64,000 nt of DNA from NCBI GenBank assembly GCA_022447225.1, contig JAKVAZ010000004.1, forward strand, positions 170,852-234,851. The letters run 5' to 3'. The translations under genes were made by a program, and so were the position numbers. The notes beneath the pieces are model-generated. The model searched no databases. It had not been told where the DNA came from and saw only the letters and a program-made list of their open reading frames with translations. Positions within the stretch are counted from its first letter, which is position 1. Each line of letters opens with the position of its first letter. Source of the stretch: Fuerstiella sp. GTDB taxonomy: Bacteria; Planctomycetota; Planctomycetia; Planctomycetales; Planctomycetaceae. Positions 36,737 to 45,855 of the stretch are shown in pieces.

Positions 36737-38056
36737 ATGGCGCTCAGTAACAGTCGCGTTCAGCGAATGAGCATGCTTTGCGCAATGTATGTTGCCCAGG
36801 GATTGCCCTGGGGGTTCATGCTCAACACAGTCGTAAGCTATATTACAGACACAGACGAAACCGTCACAGCCACAGAAATCGGCCGTCTGACGGCCATGAT
36901 TCTTTATCCGTGGACATTCAAACTTGTCTGGGCTCCACTGATTGACAGTCTAACCGTGCGTTCCATGGGACGTCGTCGGCCTTGGATCATCGGTGCACAA
37001 CTGATGATGGCCGTGTCGCTGTTGATGCTGCTCATGCTGGGAGACCTCACAGAAAACATCGCTCTGCTGGGCTGGATGTTCTTTCTGCACAACTGCTTCG
37101 CGTCACTGCAGGATGTGGCAACAGATGCACTGGCGATCGATGTCCTTCCGGTGCAGGAACAGGGACGTGTGAACGGACTGATGTGGGCTTCCAAACTGAT
37201 GGGAAAGGGAATTGGCACCGCTGCCGGTGGATGGCTCATCGCGGATTACGGATTTTCCGCAGCAATCATGGCGCAGTTCGTGTTACTCTTTCTGATCATG
37301 TTGTTTCCTTTGCTGATGCTTGAAAGACCGGGAGAACGGCGATTCCCCTGGAGTGTAGGTCAGGCATCCGAATCCGGCGGAACCACCAGTGTTCGAAATC
37401 CCGTGGCGGTCGCAGAGGATCTCATCAGGGGTTTTTCACTGCGGTCCACTGCGTTGTTCATCATCTTCGGACTCACCGCTGTTGTCGGCTGGGGACTGGT
37501 GGAAGTTTTAACAAAGCCACTGTACACCCAGGATCTGGGCTGGTCCGCCAAAGAATATTCGTACTGGACCGGCGCCGCTGTCTTTCCGGAACTTCTGGGC
37601 GCCGTTCTGGGAGGCCTGTTGGCGGATCGATTTGGCAGGCGGATGGTGATCACCATCGGCTTTGGAGCCTACGGCCTGCTCGCGATTCTGTACGGAGCGC
37701 TGCCGCAGATGTGGATACCGGAAACGGATGGGCAGGCCTGGTTCTCAGCTGCATTCCTGTGTCTTAACCCCGGCTGCGTGGCGATGGGTGCTGTTGGCTA
37801 CAATTCGATGGGCATGCAGTTATCATGGACACGTGCTTCTGCAACCATGTTTACCATCTATATGACACTGTCCAATGTGGGTCATGTTGTGGGTAACGAA
37901 CTCTTCGGGCCGCTTCGCGACCAGTTGGGATTTAGTTTTCAACATATTCTGTTTGTGGGTGGCGGGTGCATGCTCGCCCCCCTGCTGTTACTGCCACTGA
38001 TTCAGCCAACACAGGTGGCTCGAGCACACGAAGCCGACAATCGTCAGGTTGACTAA
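36737..38056 (+). CDS. MFS permease, AmpG/SLC33-like
   Basis: A 439-residue integral membrane protein with about 12 hydrophobic segments. The beginning (YVAQGLPWGFMLNTVVSYIT) and the loop IDSLTVRSMGRRRPWI are typical of the AmpG/acetyl-CoA transporter branch, which moves muropeptides or acyl-CoA. GLLADRFGRRMVITIG is the second conserved loop after helix 8. The substrate cannot be read. It lies 25 bases after the DUF3500 gene. Confidence 0.85.
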   Translation: MALSNSRVQRMSMLCAMYVAQGLPWGFMLNTVVSYITDTDETVTATEIGRLTAMILYPWTFKLVWAPLIDSLTVRSMGRRRPWIIGAQLMMAVSLLMLLMLGDLTENIALLGWMFFLHNCFASLQDVATDALAIDVLPVQEQGRVNGLMWASKLMGKGIGTAAGGWLIADYGFSAAIMAQFVLLFLIMLFPLLMLERPGERRFPWSVGQASESGGTTSVRNPVAVAEDLIRGFSLRSTALFIIFGLTAVVGWGLVEVLTKPLYTQDLGWSAKEYSYWTGAAVFPELLGAVLGGLLADRFGRRMVITIGFGAYGLLAILYGALPQMWIPETDGQAWFSAAFLCLNPGCVAMGAVGYNSMGMQLSWTRASATMFTIYMTLSNVGHVVGNELFGPLRDQLGFSFQHILFVGGGCMLAPLLLLPLIQPTQVARAHEADNRQVD

Positions 38057-38167
38057 AGCATGCAGTACACCGAACTAAATTCGGATTTCTGCATATTGGT
38101 CGAACTTTGAAATGTGTTGACGACCGCTGCCTGCCGCCACGACCGATACAGTCAGTATTCCCTGGCG

Positions 38168-39175
38168 TCAGAGGCTGCAATCAGTGGCCAAATGAAATAA
38201 ACAATCGCCACGTTCAACGGGTCCTGGTACACGTCGGCAAATAATCGTACCCGATTCTCTGAAATGCGCCGGCACAGGTTCACGCCACGGCGTCTGCGGA
38301 CAATACACGTTTGCTGCGGGCTGGCCGGCCTGCACCTGGTCACCAAGATCGGCCAGTGGCTCCCACAATCCATAATCCGGACTGTAAACATAGTAGTCCA
38401 CGGTACGTACTTCCATGAGTCGTGTTGCCGGCGGATCATCTCCAACATTAATCTCCGGGACACTACCGACATGTCGCAGCACTCGTCGCACTCCTCGTTC
38501 GGCAATGGCAACCGACTGCACGGATGTCGTTCCCGATCCCCCCAATTCCGTGCCGATGGCCGGGACACCGGCCCGATTTGCCGCGGCCATCATGGTTCGG
38601 TCCTCACCTCCCGGCCAGGCAATATATCCCAGTGGAGCAGCAAACGCCTGAAGCATATCGAGTTGCCTTGCCGCACGGTCATCGTCTTCGACAACAATTG
38701 TGAGCGTGCTGGGAAGGTACATCAAAGAGCTGCCTCCGGAATGCAGATCGACGGCGAAGTCAGCTATGGACAGCAACTCGGTCTCAATATAGTGAGCAAT
38801 CGACTCAGTCGGGGAACCGTCCGCATTCCCAGGAAACGAACGGTTAAGATTCAGATCGTCAATCGGCGAAGTTCTCAGCCCGGCAATCACGGCCGGATAG
38901 TTGGCAGCCGGCAGGATGATTATGCGTCCCCGAACCATTTCCGGTTCAAGCTCCCGACACAGTTTCATCAGGGCAAGCTGACCTTCATATTCATCACCGT
39001 GATTCCCCGCCGTCAGCAGCACAGTGGGACCGTCTCCGTTTCGGATGACAATAATAGGAACGGCAATCCAGCCATAAGCCGAACGATGGACCGAATGCGG
39101 AATTCTCAGGAACGACTGCTGCCTGCCATCACGATTAAAATCAATGTCGGTTGTAATTCGGGATCTGCGTGTCAT
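38168..39175 (-). CDS. Succinylglutamate desuccinylase/aspartoacylase family (DoeB-like deacylase)
   Basis: Zinc-dependent M14-like deacylase of 335 residues. Zinc site and catalytic signatures are TAGNHGDEYEGQ (His and Glu), DDLNLNRSFPG (Arg) and FAVDLHSGGSS (His), with Glu in IGTELGGSG as likely base. The C-terminal beta domain (GLWEPLADLGDQVQAGQPAAN) has the lipoyl-like turn typical of the DoeB/AstE branch. DoeB removes acetyl from N-acetyl-diaminobutyrate in ectoine breakdown; that exact substrate is only a family possibility. It follows the PLP-enzyme gene at 39324-40385 on the same strand, consistent with an amino-acid salvage pair. Confidence 0.88.
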   Translation of the reverse strand: MTRRSRITTDIDFNRDGRQQSFLRIPHSVHRSAYGWIAVPIIVIRNGDGPTVLLTAGNHGDEYEGQLALMKLCRELEPEMVRGRIIILPAANYPAVIAGLRTSPIDDLNLNRSFPGNADGSPTESIAHYIETELLSIADFAVDLHSGGSSLMYLPSTLTIVVEDDDRAARQLDMLQAFAAPLGYIAWPGGEDRTMMAAANRAGVPAIGTELGGSGTTSVQSVAIAERGVRRVLRHVGSVPEINVGDDPPATRLMEVRTVDYYVYSPDYGLWEPLADLGDQVQAGQPAANVYCPQTPWREPVPAHFRESGTIICRRVPGPVERGDCLFHLATDCSL

Positions 39176-39323
39176 GTTTTCTTCCGGAACGAATATGGCT
39201 TGACTGCTGGTGAGTCCGACTCGGAGGGACAGTACTTTACCGAATGCCTGTCAGGTCGCGCGTGCAGACGCATCTAAAAACCAAACAGACTATTTTCTTC
39301 TGTCGGCTGCACATCCGGTGATA

Positions 39324-40385
39324 TTAGAAACTCGGTCGATCAATCTCATTTGCCAGCTGCTCGTTATAAGCAAAAAGTGCAGGTGTACCGCCGGTGTGAA
39401 TGAAAACCACGTCCTGATCGCGAGCGACAATACCCTTACGAATATGATCAATCAGGCACGCCATACTTTTCCCGCTGTAGCAGGGGTCCAGCAGAATGCC
39501 TTCTGTCCGGGCCAGTAATTCGATGGCCTCCAGACAACCCGCAGTCAACGCACCGTAGTGTGGACCCACGTAGTCTTCGGTCAGGTTAAAGGAGTCCGTA
39601 TTCAGTCGGGTGCCAATCTTGAGCCGTTCCGCTGCATCATTGGCAATCCGGATCATTGCGGCCTGAGTGTCCCAGGGCCAGACAATGGGAGTCACGCAGG
39701 TCACCGGCAGAGCCAGTCCCAGGGCGGCCGTCGCGAGGGCGACACCGGCCCCTGTCGAACCGGCAGAACAAACATAGACAGCATCGGGTGCAAGATCCGC
39801 GGTGGCAGCCTGTTCCAACAGTTCAATGAGACATCCCACATAACTGAGCGCTGCCAGCGGTTTGACGTACTTCGGATCCCGGTCATAGACACGACGCCCC
39901 TCCCTTCGCAGGCGTACAGCCGCCTGAGCAATCTTTTCATCCAGTTCAGGCCCCTCCGGCTCATCAACGATTTCGATACTGGCCCCCACAATATGGTCCA
40001 GCAGCAGGTTCCCCTGGACCGGATCGGGACCGTTTGCAGGTGCACCCCGACCCAGAACAAGGTGACAATCCAATCCGGCTTTTGCGCAGGCCGCAGCCGT
40101 CTGTCGACAATTATTACTCTGGACACCGGCCCCCCAGACAACAGTGTCTGCTCCCTGTTGCAGCGCATCCGCAATCAGAATTTCGTTGTGGCGTGTCTTG
40201 TTACCTCCAAAGGCCAGGCCAGTACAGTCATCACGTTTGATCCAGATCCTGGGACCACCCAGTGTATCAGTCAGCCGGTCCAGAAACTCCAGTGGCGTCG
40301 GCAGGTGGGCCAGCGGAAATGTCGGCAGCTGATCAAGACGACTGCGTAGTTCCACCATCGAACAGGTATCTGTGTTAAGCATCAT
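39324..40385 (-). CDS. D-cysteine desulfhydrase / ACC-deaminase-like PLP enzyme
   Basis: Fold-type II PLP enzyme of 353 residues. ATG 40385 is chosen; ATGs at 40382 and 40358 are alternatives and the longest frame (40517) is a non-conserved extension. PTPLEFLDRLTDTLGG, IKRDDCTGLAFGGNKTRHNE (Schiff-base Lys) and GAGVQSNNCRQTAAACAKAG are diagnostic. CSAGSTGAGVALA supplies the phosphate loop, and LLDPCYSGKSMACL and FIHTGGTPALFAY the C-terminal site. Members deaminate D-cysteine, ACC or related amino acids to keto acids and ammonia. The exact substrate is open. Confidence 0.88.
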   Translation of the reverse strand: MMLNTDTCSMVELRSRLDQLPTFPLAHLPTPLEFLDRLTDTLGGPRIWIKRDDCTGLAFGGNKTRHNEILIADALQQGADTVVWGAGVQSNNCRQTAAACAKAGLDCHLVLGRGAPANGPDPVQGNLLLDHIVGASIEIVDEPEGPELDEKIAQAAVRLRREGRRVYDRDPKYVKPLAALSYVGCLIELLEQAATADLAPDAVYVCSAGSTGAGVALATAALGLALPVTCVTPIVWPWDTQAAMIRIANDAAERLKIGTRLNTDSFNLTEDYVGPHYGALTAGCLEAIELLARTEGILLDPCYSGKSMACLIDHIRKGIVARDQDVVFIHTGGTPALFAYNEQLANEIDRPSF

Positions 40386-40948
40386 GATCCCGCAAGTGAA
40401 GTATTCAGTCCTGTCGTACTGCACGATAAAACAAATAAGTATTCTAATGCAGCAGTGATATTCGGCGTAGCGACACAGGAACGAACTATTGCCACCACCG
40501 GCGAATCCTGAGTTCAACCGATCATCCGCTGTCGATCACTGCCAGATCCCGTTACGCTGACCGGAAATTGTGAAGTCCGCAACATCAATTTTGTCACGTT
40601 CGTGCGAAGAGGAGTTTTGTTGTTTCAGTACCGGCCGGGCTGAATAGCGGAACGTATCAGGGATACCGGCCGATGATGCGTTTGGAACTTCGGGACAGTC
40701 ACAGACATCCGGCACACCTGTCAGCTTTGATTCTGATAACGATCAAATTCAACAACACATGTTCAGTTGTCTGTTCGTGTGCAGCACACTCTGTCGACAC
40801 CGGATCGTGAATTCGCTGAAGTACCAGACACACTCCCCAAACCTGTTCGGCAGCGGCATCGACAGTTCAATGCCGATGGTCAAACAGGTGGAACGTTTCT
40901 CAGCCCATCCAGCCCATTCTGAATCCTCCGGCACATGGAAACCATAAC
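40386..40948. other. 563-nt divergent spacer
   Basis: Upstream region of both the PLP enzyme (minus) and the sulfatase (plus). A 61-62 codon frame on each strand (about 40750-40947) is not convincing. No element was recognised. Confidence 0.4.
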
Positions 40949-42400
40949 ATGATACCAGGCCGTTTTTTCAGCAGTATGTTCCACTGTGTGCTTGTGGTCG
41001 TGTGCCTCGCTTCTTGTAAATCGAGCGTCACAGCCGCGGAATTGCCCAATTTCATCATCATCTTTATGGACGACATGGGTTACGCCGATATCGGTCCTTT
41101 CGGCGCAGAAGGCTACCAGACCCCAAACCTGGATCGCATGGCGAGCGAGGGCCGAATTTTTACCGACTTCTACGTGACTCAGGCCGTCTGCTCCGCATCG
41201 CGAGCAGGATTGATGACCGGGTGTTACAACGTTCGAGTTGGTATTCAGGGTGCTCTGGGACCAAAGGCCAAAATCGGGATTCACGAAGATGAAATCACAA
41301 TTGCCGAGATCTGCAAACAGAAGAACTATGCCACAGCCTGTTACGGCAAATGGCATCTCGGTCACCATAAACTTTTCCTGCCAATGCAGCACGGATTCGA
41401 TGATTACTTTGGTCTGCCCTACAGCAACGACATGTGGCCCTATCATCCCAATGTGCTGCATTTGTCGATGGACCAAAGACTCAAACGCTGGCCCCACCTG
41501 CCACTCATCGATGGAAACGACATCGTGAATGCAGAAGTCTCACCAAAGGACCAGGAACAACTCACAACTCAGTACACCGAACGAGCCGTTCGCTTTATTG
41601 AAGACCACCGGGACGAACCATTTCTGGTGTATCTGCCGCACAGCATGGTCCACGTCCCGCTTTATGTCTCGGATAAGTTTCGCGGTAAGAGTGAACGCGG
41701 ACTGTTTGGTGACGTGATGATGGAGGTCGACTGGTCGGTCGGTCAGATTCTGGACACACTCCGAAGAAACAGGCTGGACAGGAACACGCTGGTCATTTTC
41801 ACGTCTGATAACGGACCGTGGCTGAGTTACGGGGATCACTGCGGCAGCGCCGCCCCTCTGCGAGAGGGCAAAGGGACAATGTTCGACGGTGGCTGTCGTG
41901 AAAGCTGCATCATGTGGTGGCCCGGCAGAATCCCGGCTGACACACGTTGCAGTGAACCGGCAATGACCATCGACGTTCTGCCGACAATTGCCTCACTCAT
42001 TGACGCAGACCTGCCGGACCACAAAATTGACGGTAAAAACATCTGGTCACTGATGTCGGGTACCAATGGTGCGAAGTCACCTCACGAAGCCTATTACTTC
42101 TATTACAAACAGCAGTTGCAGGCGATCCGCAGCGGAAAATGGAAACTACATTTTCCTCACCAGTATCGCACCATGGCCGGTCAACCGGGGGGCACAGGAG
42201 GATTTCCCACGGATTATTCACAGGCCACGATCGGCAGGGAACTCTTCGATCTGGAATCGGATATCGGTGAATCCAGAAATGTCGCGGATCAGCATCCTGC
42301 CGTCGTCAAACGGCTTTCAGATCTGGCTGCACTGATGCGCAAAGAACTGGGTGACAGCCAACAAAAGGGGATGGGTATTCGGCCTGCCGGATCGCTATGA
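40949..42400 (+). CDS. Exported sulfatase (arylsulfatase A family)
   Basis: Formylglycine-dependent sulfatase of 483 residues. A hydrophobic N-terminus ([14 protein letters not shown]) could be a lipoprotein or standard signal; ATG at 40976 is an alternative start. Metal ligands Asp41 and Asp42 ([14 protein letters not shown]), the FGly motif [11 protein letters not shown] with Cys81, [18 protein letters not shown] and FTSDNGPW are present. It desulfates sulfated polysaccharides or esters in the periplasm. The C-x-A-x-R motif fits FGE or anSME maturation. No active FGE is encoded in this window. It is monocistronic, converging with ychF. Confidence 0.95.
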   Translation: MIPGRFFSSMFHCVLVVVCLASCKSSVTAAELPNFIIIFMDDMGYADIGPFGAEGYQTPNLDRMASEGRIFTDFYVTQAVCSASRAGLMTGCYNVRVGIQGALGPKAKIGIHEDEITIAEICKQKNYATACYGKWHLGHHKLFLPMQHGFDDYFGLPYSNDMWPYHPNVLHLSMDQRLKRWPHLPLIDGNDIVNAEVSPKDQEQLTTQYTERAVRFIEDHRDEPFLVYLPHSMVHVPLYVSDKFRGKSERGLFGDVMMEVDWSVGQILDTLRRNRLDRNTLVIFTSDNGPWLSYGDHCGSAAPLREGKGTMFDGGCRESCIMWWPGRIPADTRCSEPAMTIDVLPTIASLIDADLPDHKIDGKNIWSLMSGTNGAKSPHEAYYFYYKQQLQAIRSGKWKLHFPHQYRTMAGQPGGTGGFPTDYSQATIGRELFDLESDIGESRNVADQHPAVVKRLSDLAALMRKELGDSQQKGMGIRPAGSL

Positions 42401-42571
42401 CCATGTGGGGCAAAATACCAGTCGGAGAAACCGGAAGTCACCGGCCAGACCGGACGATCCCAAGTCACGTCGACTGCAGGAACCAATTGAAAAAATCCGG
42501 GAATCAGTGACACATTTCGGGCCCGCCGAAGCGGGATGCCTCAAAAAAGGTATCGGGCGTCATTCAGACGC

Positions 42572-43663
42572 TCACACGTTGAACAGAAAGTGGCAAATAT
42601 CGCCATCCTGCATTACGTAATCTTTTCCTTCCACTCGTAATTTTCCGGCAGCACGGATTTCTTTTTCGGTTCCGTGTTCTTCCAGATCCTGCAGACGATA
42701 GACCTCGCAACGGATGAAACCACGTTCGAAATCGGTGTGAATGACGCCGGCTCCCTGTGGTGCAGTCGCTCCCACCGGAATTGTCCATGCTCGGACTTCT
42801 TTTTCTCCGGCGGTGAAGTAACTTTGCAGCCCCAGGGTTTTGTAGGTTGCCCGGGCCACGGCCGACAATGCCGGTTCCGTCAGACCAACGGCTTCCAGCA
42901 TTTCGCCACGGTCGCCTTCATCAAGAGTCGCAAGCTCTGACTCAAACCTTGCACAGACAGGAACGACAGGAGCTCCCACAGTCTCGGCGTGCTGACGAAC
43001 GCTTTCAACAAGTGAACCACTTCCGGTAATGTCGTCTTCATCCACATTGGCGATGTACAAAATCGGCTTAGCCGTCAGCAGACCAAGTCCCCGCACCACC
43101 TGCGCTTCATCCTGGCTGAACTGCAGAGTCCGCAGAGGCTGTTCCTTTTCGGCGTGTTCCAGACACTTCTTAGTGACAGCAACTCGCAGGATGGCATCGT
43201 TGTCCCCGCCTCGTGCTGCTCGTTCTGACTTTGGCAGAGAGTTCTCCAGTGTCTGCATATCCGCCAGCAACAATTCTGTTTCGATGATTTCGATATCAGT
43301 TAGTGGATCAACGGCTCCGGTGACGTGGGTCACGTCTTCGTCTTCGAAGCATCGAACAACCTGCAGAACAGCGTCCACTTCCCGAATATGACTCAGAAAC
43401 CGGTTCCCCAGTCCTTCCCCTTCGCTGGCTCCTTTAACAATTCCGGCAATGTCGACCAGCTTAATAATCGCGGGAATGACCTTCTGTGGCGGTATGTACC
43501 GGGCAATCGTGTCCAGCCGCAAGTCCGGTACACTGACAATTCCCTCGTTGGGCTCGATCGTACAAAACGGATAGTTGGCACTCTGCGCTCCTTCACTGCT
43601 GGTGAGCGCATTGAATAGTGTGCTTTTGCCGACATTTGGCAATCCAACGATTCCAGCTTCCAT
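42572..43663 (-). CDS. ychF: Redox-regulated ATPase YchF (Obg/OLA1 family)
   Basis: Ribosome-associated P-loop ATPase of 363 residues, the standard size. G1 GLPNVGKST starts at residue 7, G3 [12 protein letters not shown] follows at about 70, and the G4 position reads NVDE instead of NKxD, as expected for the ATP-preferring YchF branch. The C-terminal TGS domain includes [17 protein letters not shown] and [22 protein letters not shown] at 43663 with AGAG four bases upstream. It lies downstream of the DUF1559 gene with 245 bases between them. Confidence 0.97.
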   Translation of the reverse strand: MEAGIVGLPNVGKSTLFNALTSSEGAQSANYPFCTIEPNEGIVSVPDLRLDTIARYIPPQKVIPAIIKLVDIAGIVKGASEGEGLGNRFLSHIREVDAVLQVVRCFEDEDVTHVTGAVDPLTDIEIIETELLLADMQTLENSLPKSERAARGGDNDAILRVAVTKKCLEHAEKEQPLRTLQFSQDEAQVVRGLGLLTAKPILYIANVDEDDITGSGSLVESVRQHAETVGAPVVPVCARFESELATLDEGDRGEMLEAVGLTEPALSAVARATYKTLGLQSYFTAGEKEVRAWTIPVGATAPQGAGVIHTDFERGFIRCEVYRLQDLEEHGTEKEIRAAGKLRVEGKDYVMQDGDICHFLFNV

Positions 43664-43690
43664 CAGCTCTTTCCGGCAACATCACTACGA

Positions 43691-43726
43691 ATACTCCCCC
43701 CACACACATACGTGGGGGGGGAGTAT
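43691..43726. repeat. GC-clamped hairpin in the ychF leader / DUF1559 gene tail
   Basis: ATACTCCCCCCAC (43691-43703) pairs with GTGGGGGGGGAGTAT (43712-43726); the right arm has two extra G. The loop is ACACATAC. It begins 28 bases before the ychF start on the minus strand and could be a strong 3' stem-loop for the upstream gene or a leader structure. No T-run follows. Confidence 0.55.
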
Positions 43727-43908
43727 AGCGTCGCCGATCCCTCTGTATAATCCAAAGGGACACGACGTGTTGCTTTGAAAGATCGTCTTACTGCTTTGAC
43801 AAAGTGTGAAAGCAGCCGGTAACGAGCGGAACGTTCAGACGCAGTCCAGTGGTCCTGTAACACCAGGCGGACCACTGTCTGGAACGGAACACCGCCTTCT
43901 TCGAAAAC

Positions 43909-44832
43909 TCAGAATTCGCCCACGATTTCCCCGCCATTGCGTGTGGCCAGGCTTTTATAGAGCGTCTCGTCAATGTTCTGGCTGACAAAGTGCACAGAAC
44001 CATCTCCGAGCACAAAGAAAGCACCACCACTGTGGTTGCTGCTGAAGTCATCAAAGTGTGCGGCCGGATCATTCGGCGGATGATCCGCAGATCCGAGGAC
44101 CCGCTGAAACGCCTCTTCACCTTCCGCAACCATTCCGGTCCAGGTCGAATACCAGCCGGCCGATTCACGTGTCAGCCGCTCGCCGACCATCAGCGTATTC
44201 GTGGTTCCGTCGGTGATATCCCGTATTCGTGTCTTGCTGTTGTGATAGAAGATCCCGTCACCGACACACTGACCGTTGGAGTTTACGGGATCGGTTCCCG
44301 GTGTGTTCTCGCATCCGTCCAACTCCTCTGTCCCGAACACGCCGATGTAGTTGGCTATCGGCAGTGTGGCCAGGACGGTGCCCGGGGCACCTTCTTCTTC
44401 TATTTCCCAGTTATCCGGCTGCGGATCAGACGGACAGCGGAAGGACGCCAGGTCGGTATTCAGAAACTGTGCGTTGGCCGGATCTGCGATCGGCAGATTA
44501 CAATTAAAACTGTTGAACACGTTGCCCTGATCCATAAACGGAAGAATCATGACACCCCACCCGGCACCACTCGTACCTTCATGAGCACTCTGAACACCGG
44601 TTGCGGCATCGACGCCAATCCAACCGGAAGGAAACACTAAATGAGCATCGTGGTAATTGTGTAGTGCCAGACCTATCTGTTTGAGATTGTTGCGACACTG
44701 AGTTCTGCGTGCCGCCTCACGGGCCTGCTGAACTGCCGGAAGCAGCAGTGAAATTAAGATCGCGATAATGGCGATCACCACAAGAAGTTCGATCAGGGTG
44801 AACCCCCGACGACGTTGGAAGAAGGATTGCAT
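43909..44832 (-). CDS. DUF1559 pseudopilin-like protein
   Basis: A 307-residue protein with a class III type IV pilin-like signal: after FQRRRG the cleavage site is G/FTLIELLVVIAIIAILIS, then LLPAVQQAREAARRTQCRNN and LKQIGLALHNYHD. The rest is the DUF1559 body, with YIGVFGTEE, DITDGTTNTLMVGERL and the C-terminal FFVLGDGSVHFVSQNIDE. Planctomycete genomes hold many paralogues of unknown role, possibly structural surface or secretion-related proteins. ATG 44832 is chosen because it fits the prepilin leader; an ATG at 44862 adds ten residues. Confidence 0.95.
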   Translation of the reverse strand: MQSFFQRRRGFTLIELLVVIAIIAILISLLLPAVQQAREAARRTQCRNNLKQIGLALHNYHDAHLVFPSGWIGVDAATGVQSAHEGTSGAGWGVMILPFMDQGNVFNSFNCNLPIADPANAQFLNTDLASFRCPSDPQPDNWEIEEEGAPGTVLATLPIANYIGVFGTEELDGCENTPGTDPVNSNGQCVGDGIFYHNSKTRIRDITDGTTNTLMVGERLTRESAGWYSTWTGMVAEGEEAFQRVLGSADHPPNDPAAHFDDFSSNHSGGAFFVLGDGSVHFVSQNIDETLYKSLATRNGGEIVGEF

Positions 44833-45066
44833 TTCAGGTTTTCCCAGTAAAAAAAAAGACATTCAAATCAAAAAAGAGCACAACGATACAGAAAATTAAT
44901 CGGAACGCGCTGTCATCGAACCGTACGTAAATGTCCGGGTAAACGGCACAACGATACGCGCAGGAATCTCGTGTGGAATGAGGAGCAATGTAGATCGCCG
45001 GAGTTACCCTGTCCGGCAGCCTGTTCGCGCCGTTACAGATCCAAACGATCAGAAAACACCCCGCGA

Positions 45067-45462
45067 CTAAGCGACAGGCGGACCTCGAACCGGAAACGTA
45101 TACCGGAACTCAATGCACATCACCTGTGGTGCAGAGACCGGTGTCGGAACGGTGAAATCTGTTGCGGGCGGCCCGGCGGCCGGACAGCCTGCAATCTGTG
45201 CGGCAAATGCTACCTGGCAGACCGGACAATTCTCCGAATCATGTGAATGATCCGGAACTTTGTCAGGCTGAGAGCCGCCATGGCGATGATGGTGACAATG
45301 AGCGTGACCGGAACACGATGGAGCCACTGTCGACGAACGGGCATCATGATGACACCCGATATGCACCACGTAAGTGAGCGGCGCTATTGCCACCTGAAGC
45401 AGGGCAATACCGACAACGTTAAGAATTCGCAGTGGCTCAAACAATGAAAACATTGGTTTCAT
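45067..45462 (-). CDS. His-rich small membrane/export protein (DUF2946-like)
   Basis: A 131-residue protein with an N-terminal hydrophobic segment (ILNVVGIALLQVAIAPLTYV) and a central histidine/cysteine-rich loop (HAHCHHHRHGG, HSHDSENCPVC) that should bind metal ions. The PVCQVAFAAQIA signature recalls DUF2946-type proteins found near copper or metal transport genes. The end is proline/threonine-rich. No metal transporter neighbours are visible, so a metal-buffering role is inference only. Start ATG at 45462 (ATG 45453 possible). Confidence 0.7.
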   Translation of the reverse strand: MKPMFSLFEPLRILNVVGIALLQVAIAPLTYVVHIGCHHDARSSTVAPSCSGHAHCHHHRHGGSQPDKVPDHSHDSENCPVCQVAFAAQIAGCPAAGPPATDFTVPTPVSAPQVMCIEFRYTFPVRGPPVA

Positions 45463-45855
45463 TCACCGACCCGGTACCGATCAATCAACACGTTCTATGT
45501 CATATACGTGTATGTGACCTGAAAGAATTATAGATTCCTCGTTTTCTGTTTGCAATTGGGACGAGATTCATTCAGCTGCTGTCAGCTCAGTTGTCCTGCA
45601 GGTCGTTACCAAACCGAACCAGCAGGAATTGAACATCAACTCGAGAAAAACCTCATTCGATCCAGCTTCAGGGAGGCAAGCCCGCATACCGACTCTTGAT
45701 TGCAGATTGACACCAAATTCACACAAATCTCAACAAGGTAAAGACTGTGACTTGCTGGACTGACCGCAACCCGTGAGTCGCTACAACATTCCGCTGGAAA
45801 GTCGAATTGCTTAGTTTTTGGCAGACGCAAAAACGTCATCATCGCCCACATGTGC
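45463..45855. other. 393-nt spacer without recognised genes
   Basis: A 71-codon minus-strand frame (45636-45851) has no ribosome site or recognisable content. Nothing else was seen. Confidence 0.4.

Noticed and set aside
40880..41497. 205-codon minus-strand frame opposite the sulfatase start
   Set aside because: Antisense to a clear sulfatase with all active-site motifs.
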